From Sphingomonadales bacterium (GTDB lineage: Bacteria > Pseudomonadota > Alphaproteobacteria > Sphingomonadales > Sphingomonadaceae): a DNA stretch of 64,000 bases. This document shows positions 59,911 through 64,000 of this stretch, in pieces (the stretch's first letter is position 1; each line of letters begins with the position of its first letter). The notes under the pieces were generated by a model. It searched no databases, was not told the origin of the DNA, and saw only the letters and a program-made list of their open reading frames with translations. The stretch is from NCBI GenBank assembly GCA_009995225.1, contig JAACPW010000005.1, positions 1 through 64,000 of the forward strand. The letters are read 5' to 3'. Both the position numbers and the translations under genes were made by a program.

Positions 59911-61605
59911 ATGAGCCGCCTTTGGCAATTTGCCGTCCCGCGTGCAAGCGAAGGTGCGATTGCGAAGCAAAACGCGCGCCATCGGCGGCCCGGCGGATGG
60001 ACCATCGCCGCACTGGTCTTTGCCGCTTTGGCGAGCCTGCCTGTCGCTGCGATCCTGTGGTCTTCTCTGGGCGGAGAGGGGGCGGCCATCGGCGAATTGG
60101 CGCGCACCGTGCTGCCCACCTACATCGCCAACACCGCGCTGCTGATGCTGCTGACAGGCGGCATTGCGGGCGTGACGGGAACGGGCTGCGCATGGCTGAT
60201 AGCCGCCACGCGCTTTCCGGGACGCCGCGTGCTGGGCTGGGCGCTGGTGCTCCCCCTGGCCCTGCCCGCCTATCTTTCGGCCTATATCTATGCCGATATG
60301 CTCGACTTTGCCGGCCCTGTGCAAATTGGGCTGCGCGGCGCAACAGGCTGGGGCGCGGGGGATTACCCCTTCCCCGACATCCGCTCGCTCGGCGGCGGGG
60401 CCTTCGTGCTGGGCTTTGTGCTCTACCCTTACGTGTACCTGCTGGCGCGCACCGCCTTTGCCACACAAAGCCTGACGCAATTTCGCGCCGCCCGCAGCCT
60501 GGGCGCAAGCCCGGCGCGCGCATTCTGGCGCGTGGCGCTTCCCGCTGCGCGCCCTGCCATCGCCGGGGGGCTTGCGCTGGTGCTGATGGAGGTGCTCGCG
60601 GATTTCGGCGTGGCCGAATATTTCGCCATTCCCACCTTTTCGACCGGCATTTTCCGCAGCTGGCTTTCCATGGGGGACAAGGCCGCCGCGCTGAAGCTGG
60701 CCGCCGTCATGCTGATCTTCGTGATCGCGCTGGTGGCATGGGAGGCGCGCACGCGGGCGGGACGCAGTGATAGCCGCGATGGCCTGGCTTCACGCGGGGT
60801 GGACGCAGAGCCGCTGGTGGCGTTGACGCCGATCGGCAAGGGGCTGGCCTTTGCGGCCTGTATCGTCCCCGTGCTGCTCGGCTTCGTGTTGCCCGCCGGA
60901 TACCTTGCCGCGATGGCACTGAGCCAGACCGCGCAGGCCGCCGCGGGCGACCTTCCCACCTATCTGCGCGGTAGCCTGTGGCTGGGACTGTCGACGGCCA
61001 GCCTGTGCCTTGTGACCGCGCTGGTGCTGGCCTTCGCCCGCGCCCGGTCAGCCTCGCGTGTCACCACCGGCGCGATCCGGCTGGCGACGCTGGGTTACGC
61101 GCTGCCGGGCGCGCTGCTCGCCGTGGGCCTGCTGGCACCCCTGGGCGCCTTCGACCAGAGCCTCACCCGGTTCGCCCGCGACAGTCTGGGCTGGAGCGGC
61201 GGGCTGCTGCTGACCGGCACCAGTGCGGTGCTGGTCTATGCGCTGTCGGTGCGCTTCCTGACGGTCGCCTATAACAGCGTCAGCGGCGGTCTTGCCCGCA
61301 TCCCGCCCGGCCTTGATGCAGCGGCGCGCAGCCTTGGCGCGGGGCCATCGCGTGTGCTGGCCCGTATCTATGCCCCGCTGCTGGCGCCCAGCCTCGCCAG
61401 CGCCGCCGCGCTGGTTTTCATCGACACCTTGCGCGAATTGCCCGCCACACTGATCCTGCGTCCCTTCAACCTCGAAACGCTCGCCACGCGCACCTACCGG
61501 CTCGCCAGCGATGAACGGCTGGTCGAAGCCTCGATCCCGGCTCTCATCCTGCTGGCGGCGGGCCTGCTGCCGGTGCTGGTGCTGAACCGTCTGGGGAAAA
61601 GGTAG
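59911..61605 (+). CDS. fbpB: Iron(III) ABC transporter permease FbpB
   Basis: The 564-residue protein is a fused double permease with about 12 membrane helices. Each half has the EAA-type loop: SLGASPARAFWRVALPAARPA (about residues 195-215) and SLGAGPSRVLARIYAPLLAPS (about 471-491). The helices and length match FbpB/FutB iron permeases. It is transcribed away from fbpC-fbpA but completes the transporter. An ATG at 59911 lies 35 nt from the fbpC start, so the two promoters must be compact or shared. Confidence 0.92.
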   Translation: MSRLWQFAVPRASEGAIAKQNARHRRPGGWTIAALVFAALASLPVAAILWSSLGGEGAAIGELARTVLPTYIANTALLMLLTGGIAGVTGTGCAWLIAATRFPGRRVLGWALVLPLALPAYLSAYIYADMLDFAGPVQIGLRGATGWGAGDYPFPDIRSLGGGAFVLGFVLYPYVYLLARTAFATQSLTQFRAARSLGASPARAFWRVALPAARPAIAGGLALVLMEVLADFGVAEYFAIPTFSTGIFRSWLSMGDKAAALKLAAVMLIFVIALVAWEARTRAGRSDSRDGLASRGVDAEPLVALTPIGKGLAFAACIVPVLLGFVLPAGYLAAMALSQTAQAAAGDLPTYLRGSLWLGLSTASLCLVTALVLAFARARSASRVTTGAIRLATLGYALPGALLAVGLLAPLGAFDQSLTRFARDSLGWSGGLLLTGTSAVLVYALSVRFLTVAYNSVSGGLARIPPGLDAAARSLGAGPSRVLARIYAPLLAPSLASAAALVFIDTLRELPATLILRPFNLETLATRTYRLASDERLVEASIPALILLAAGLLPVLVLNRLGKR

Positions 61606-61676
61606 GCCAAAAGTGTCACGCCAGCCTGTCAGTTGGGCTTGTCCGATGCGCTTCAACCGTTCACAAGACGCTCCAC

Positions 61677-62678
61677 ATGGCACGCTTCCCATTTTCCGCA
61701 ATCGTCGGTCAGGACGAGATGAAACTTGCGCTGCTGATCGCAGCCGTCGACCCCAGTATCGGCGGGGTGATGGTCTTTGGCGATCGCGGCACCGGCAAGT
61801 CCACGGCGGCGCGCGCGCTGGCCGGATTGCTGCCACCGATCATGGCGGCAGAGAGCTGCGTTTACGGTTGCTCCAAGGACGATCAGGCGCGCTATCCGGG
61901 GGTCTGCGGCACCGGCAAGATGGTGAAACGCGCCGTCCCCTTCGTCGATATGCCGCTGGGCGCGACGGAAGACCGCGTGATCGGCAGCCTCGATCTGGAA
62001 CGCGCGCTGCGGTCGGGCGAAAAGGCGTTTGAACCCGGCTTGCTGGCCAAGGCGCATCGCGGGTTCCTGTATATTGACGAAATCAATCTGCTCGAAGATC
62101 ATCTCGTCGATCTGTTGCTGGATGTGGCCGCCTCGGGCGAAAACGTGGTCGAGCGCGAGGGCCTCTCCGTGCGCCACCCCGCCAAGTTCGTGCTGATCGG
62201 CAGCGGCAACCCCGAAGAAGGCGAATTGCGCCCGCAGCTGCTCGACCGGTTCGGCCTGTCGGTGGAAGTGCGCAGCCCCAAGGATATCGAGGTGCGCATC
62301 GCGATCATGCGGCTGGTTGCCGAGAACGAACGTGACCCCGAAAGCTTTGCCGCGCGCTGGGCGGGTGAGGATGACAAGACCCTGAAACGCGTTGCCAAGG
62401 GCAAAGCGCGGCTGGCGAAACTGGAGGCGGGCGATGACATTTTGCGCGATGCCGCAGAGCTGTGCCTTGCCGTGGGGGCAGACGGCCTGCGCGGCGAACT
62501 CACGCTGATGCGCGCCGCGCGTGCGCTGGCGGCGCTGGAGGGCGCGAAAGGCGTCACCCGCAAGCATCTGATCGCGATTGCGCCGCTGGCCCTGCGCCAC
62601 CGGCTGCGGCGCGATGTGCTCGATGAAACCGGCTCGACCGTGCGGATCACGCGGGCGATTGCCGAGCTGTTCGGATGA
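61677..62678 (+). CDS. bchI: Magnesium chelatase ATPase subunit BchI
   Basis: BchI is the AAA+ motor that drives Mg insertion into protoporphyrin IX, the first step committed to bacteriochlorophyll. The 333-residue protein has PFSAIVGQDEMKLALLIA, Walker A GDRGTGKST (residues 35-43), ERALRSGEKAFEPGLLAKAHRGFLYIDEINLLEDHLVD-type sequence cited in pieces (Walker B LYIDEINLL, about 125-133) and a C-terminal sensor-2 region with LRGELTLMRAARALAALEG. The stop overlaps the bchD start (ATGA). Confidence 0.96.
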   Translation: MARFPFSAIVGQDEMKLALLIAAVDPSIGGVMVFGDRGTGKSTAARALAGLLPPIMAAESCVYGCSKDDQARYPGVCGTGKMVKRAVPFVDMPLGATEDRVIGSLDLERALRSGEKAFEPGLLAKAHRGFLYIDEINLLEDHLVDLLLDVAASGENVVEREGLSVRHPAKFVLIGSGNPEEGELRPQLLDRFGLSVEVRSPKDIEVRIAIMRLVAENERDPESFAARWAGEDDKTLKRVAKGKARLAKLEAGDDILRDAAELCLAVGADGLRGELTLMRAARALAALEGAKGVTRKHLIAIAPLALRHRLRRDVLDETGSTVRITRAIAELFG

Positions 62679-64000
62679 CACCCGCCCCCGCCGATCCGCT
62701 CAACGATGCGGTGCTGGCAGCGCGACTTTTCGCTTTGGCACCCGCGACCTTCAAGGGCATGGTGCTGCGGGGTTCAAGCCCTGCGCGCGAGTCGCTGGTG
62801 GCGGCGCTGGGCAACGTCGTGCCGCTCAGGCGGATGCCCGGCCATGTCGATGACGAGCGGCTGCTGGGCGGGATCGATCTTGCCGCCAGCCTTTCGGCAG
62901 GCCGCCCGATCCGCCAGACCGGATTGATCGAGGAAGCGCGCGGCGGCGCCCTGCTCGCCGGGATGGCCGAACGGCTGGATGCCAGCATTGCAGGGCGGCT
63001 GGCCCAAATGCTCGATTCGTCGCTCGATGAAGGCACGAGCGCGCTGGTGTTGCTCGACGATGCGACCGACCCCGATGATGCCCCGCCCGCCAGCCTGACC
63101 GAACGGCTCGCTTTTGCGTGTGACCTTTCGGCCTCGCGGCGCTGGCAGGGGGTGGAATTGCGCGCATCAGACGGGCAAATTGCCGATGTCGCCGCACTGG
63201 ATGACGACGCCCTTCGCGCGCTTGCCGCCACCGCCGATGCGCTGGGAGTGGAGGGCCTCAGGGCGCTGATCTTCGCGGGTGAGACCGCGCGCGGGCTGGC
63301 GGCGCTGGATGGGCGCATGGCGGCGGAGCAGGCCGATCTCGCGGGCGCTGTCCGCCTGATCCTCGCCCCGCGCGCAACCTGTCTGCCGCCGCAGGAAGAG
63401 GAAGCCCCGCCCGAAGACGCCCCGCCCCCGCCGCCTGATGGCCAGAACGACACCCCCGACGATGCCGACCGCGAGCAGCCGGAGCCTGACCTCTCCGAAA
63501 TGCTGGTCGAAGCGGCCAAGGCGGCGATCCCGGCGGACGTGCTGGCGAGCCTCGCTCAAGGCAAGGCGCCGCGCCGCGCGGCCAGCAGCGGCACCGGCCA
63601 GAAGCGCAAGGCGGCGACACGCGGCAAGCCGCTGGGCGCGCGCCCCGGAATGCCGCGCGGCGGGGCAAAACTGGCGCTGATCGACAGCCTGCGCGCCGCC
63701 GTCCCCTGGCAGGCCGTGCGACGCAAAGAAGCGGGTGCAGGCAATGACTCCGCCATCCTGATGCGCAAGGAAGACCTGCGCATCCGCCGTTTCGAGGAAC
63801 GCGCCGCGCGTGTCACGATCTTTGCTGTCGATGCCAGCGGATCGGCTGCGGCAGCGCGGCTGGCCGAGGCGAAAGGCGCGGTCGAACTGATGCTGGGGCA
63901 GGCCTATGTCACCCGCTCGGAAGTGGCGCTGGTCGCCTTTCGCGGCACCACCGCCGAACTGATCCTGCCCCCCACCCGCTCGCTCACCCGCGCGCGGCGC
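62675..64000 (+). CDS. bchD: Magnesium chelatase subunit BchD (N-terminal 442 residues, truncated by window end)
   Basis: BchD is the second AAA+ and integrin-I-like subunit of magnesium chelatase. The ATG at 62675 overlaps the bchI stop. The visible part has a degenerate AAA+ domain (LRGSSPARESLVAALG in place of a Walker A, then LLGGIDLAASLSAGRP), an acidic, proline-rich linker (about residues 245-280) and the beginning of a von Willebrand A domain with the MIDAS DASGS (Asp about residue 386). The frame is open to base 64000. The degenerate ATPase motif is normal for BchD. Confidence 0.95.
   Translation, partial: MTPAPADPLNDAVLAARLFALAPATFKGMVLRGSSPARESLVAALGNVVPLRRMPGHVDDERLLGGIDLAASLSAGRPIRQTGLIEEARGGALLAGMAERLDASIAGRLAQMLDSSLDEGTSALVLLDDATDPDDAPPASLTERLAFACDLSASRRWQGVELRASDGQIADVAALDDDALRALAATADALGVEGLRALIFAGETARGLAALDGRMAAEQADLAGAVRLILAPRATCLPPQEEEAPPEDAPPPPPDGQNDTPDDADREQPEPDLSEMLVEAAKAAIPADVLASLAQGKAPRRAASSGTGQKRKAATRGKPLGARPGMPRGGAKLALIDSLRAAVPWQAVRRKEAGAGNDSAILMRKEDLRIRRFEERAARVTIFAVDASGSAAAARLAEAKGAVELMLGQAYVTRSEVALVAFRGTTAELILPPTRSLTRARR

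Noticed and set aside
61613..61630. PpsR/CrtJ-like site upstream of bchI (TGT with 12-nt spacer)
   Set aside because: The second half is TCA instead of ACA, so it does not match the TGT-N12-ACA consensus well enough to call.

Overview
The window is a high-GC alphaproteobacterial chromosome segment, most likely from Sphingomonadales, family Erythrobacteraceae (Erythrobacter/Porphyrobacter-like). The pointers are a GcrA cell-cycle regulator, the F1-ATPase zeta-type inhibitor (DUF1476), a YlxR/DUF448 protein with a C-terminal extension, a PspF-controlled phage-shock operon, CrtW/CrtZ ketocarotenoid genes, and at the right edge bchI-bchD, the magnesium chelatase genes of bacteriochlorophyll synthesis. 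Together these suggest a pigmented aerobic anoxygenic phototroph. The taxonomic assignment is inference from gene content.

Layout. 1-1.1 kb: the right end of an IS3-family element that has cut a DNA cytosine methyltransferase gene, next to the 3' end of tRNA-Ser(CGA); this looks like the edge of an accessory island. 1.2-7 kb: hspQ-like gene, a membrane-protein gene with an apparent 1-nt frameshift, ABC-2 permease, gcrA, a DUF481 outer-membrane protein, a membrane diguanylate cyclase and a spermidine-synthase-fold protein. 7-17.9 kb, minus strand: the translation/RNA superoperon rimP-nusA-ylxR-infB-thioesterase-rbfA, then tdk-truB, rpsO and pnp, with several 1- to 20-nt overlaps and non-ATG starts. 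18-19.6 kb: a PilZ protein and pspF. 19.7-23.1 kb, plus strand: a sigma-54 promoter followed by a small protein gene, pspA, pspB, pspC, three further one-membrane-helix/coiled-coil proteins resembling PspB, a shorter related one, and a small hydrophobic protein. 23.1-26.4 kb: sufE with a tiny membrane protein, crtW-crtZ, a PmtA-like methyltransferase and an acyl-CoA thioesterase.

26.5-31 kb, plus strand: leuC, a small membrane ORF, leuD, a quinone oxidoreductase, the ATPase inhibitor, bolA and grxD, ending at a strong terminator. 31.2-37.3 kb: Nudix hydrolase, a secreted hypothetical protein, tRNA-Arg(TCT), a YhhQ-type transporter, and ppk1-ppx for polyphosphate. 37.4-45.4 kb, minus strand: a compact type IV secretion cluster (virB1-type transglycosylase, virB2, B3, B4, B6, B9, B10, B11) with no recognisable virB5, virB7, virB8, virD4 or relaxase. 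45.6-50.8 kb: a TPR protein, then a surface lipoprotein and a TonB-dependent receptor, each followed by a terminator hairpin.

51-57.6 kb, minus strand: a hybrid histidine kinase, a PhoB-like regulator with a degenerate receiver, an acyl-CoA dehydrogenase-aspartyl protease-SDR overlapping gene set, a small secreted protein and ferredoxin-NADP reductase. 57.7-61.6 kb: ferric iron ABC transporter genes split around divergent promoters, with a Fur-box-like palindrome before fbpA. 61.7-64 kb: bchI and the first 442 codons of bchD.

The feature I would examine first is the psp operon, which carries a tandem set of PspB-like proteins and a possible N-terminally extended PspA. The reduced type IV secretion cluster and the lipoprotein/TonB-receptor pair come next.
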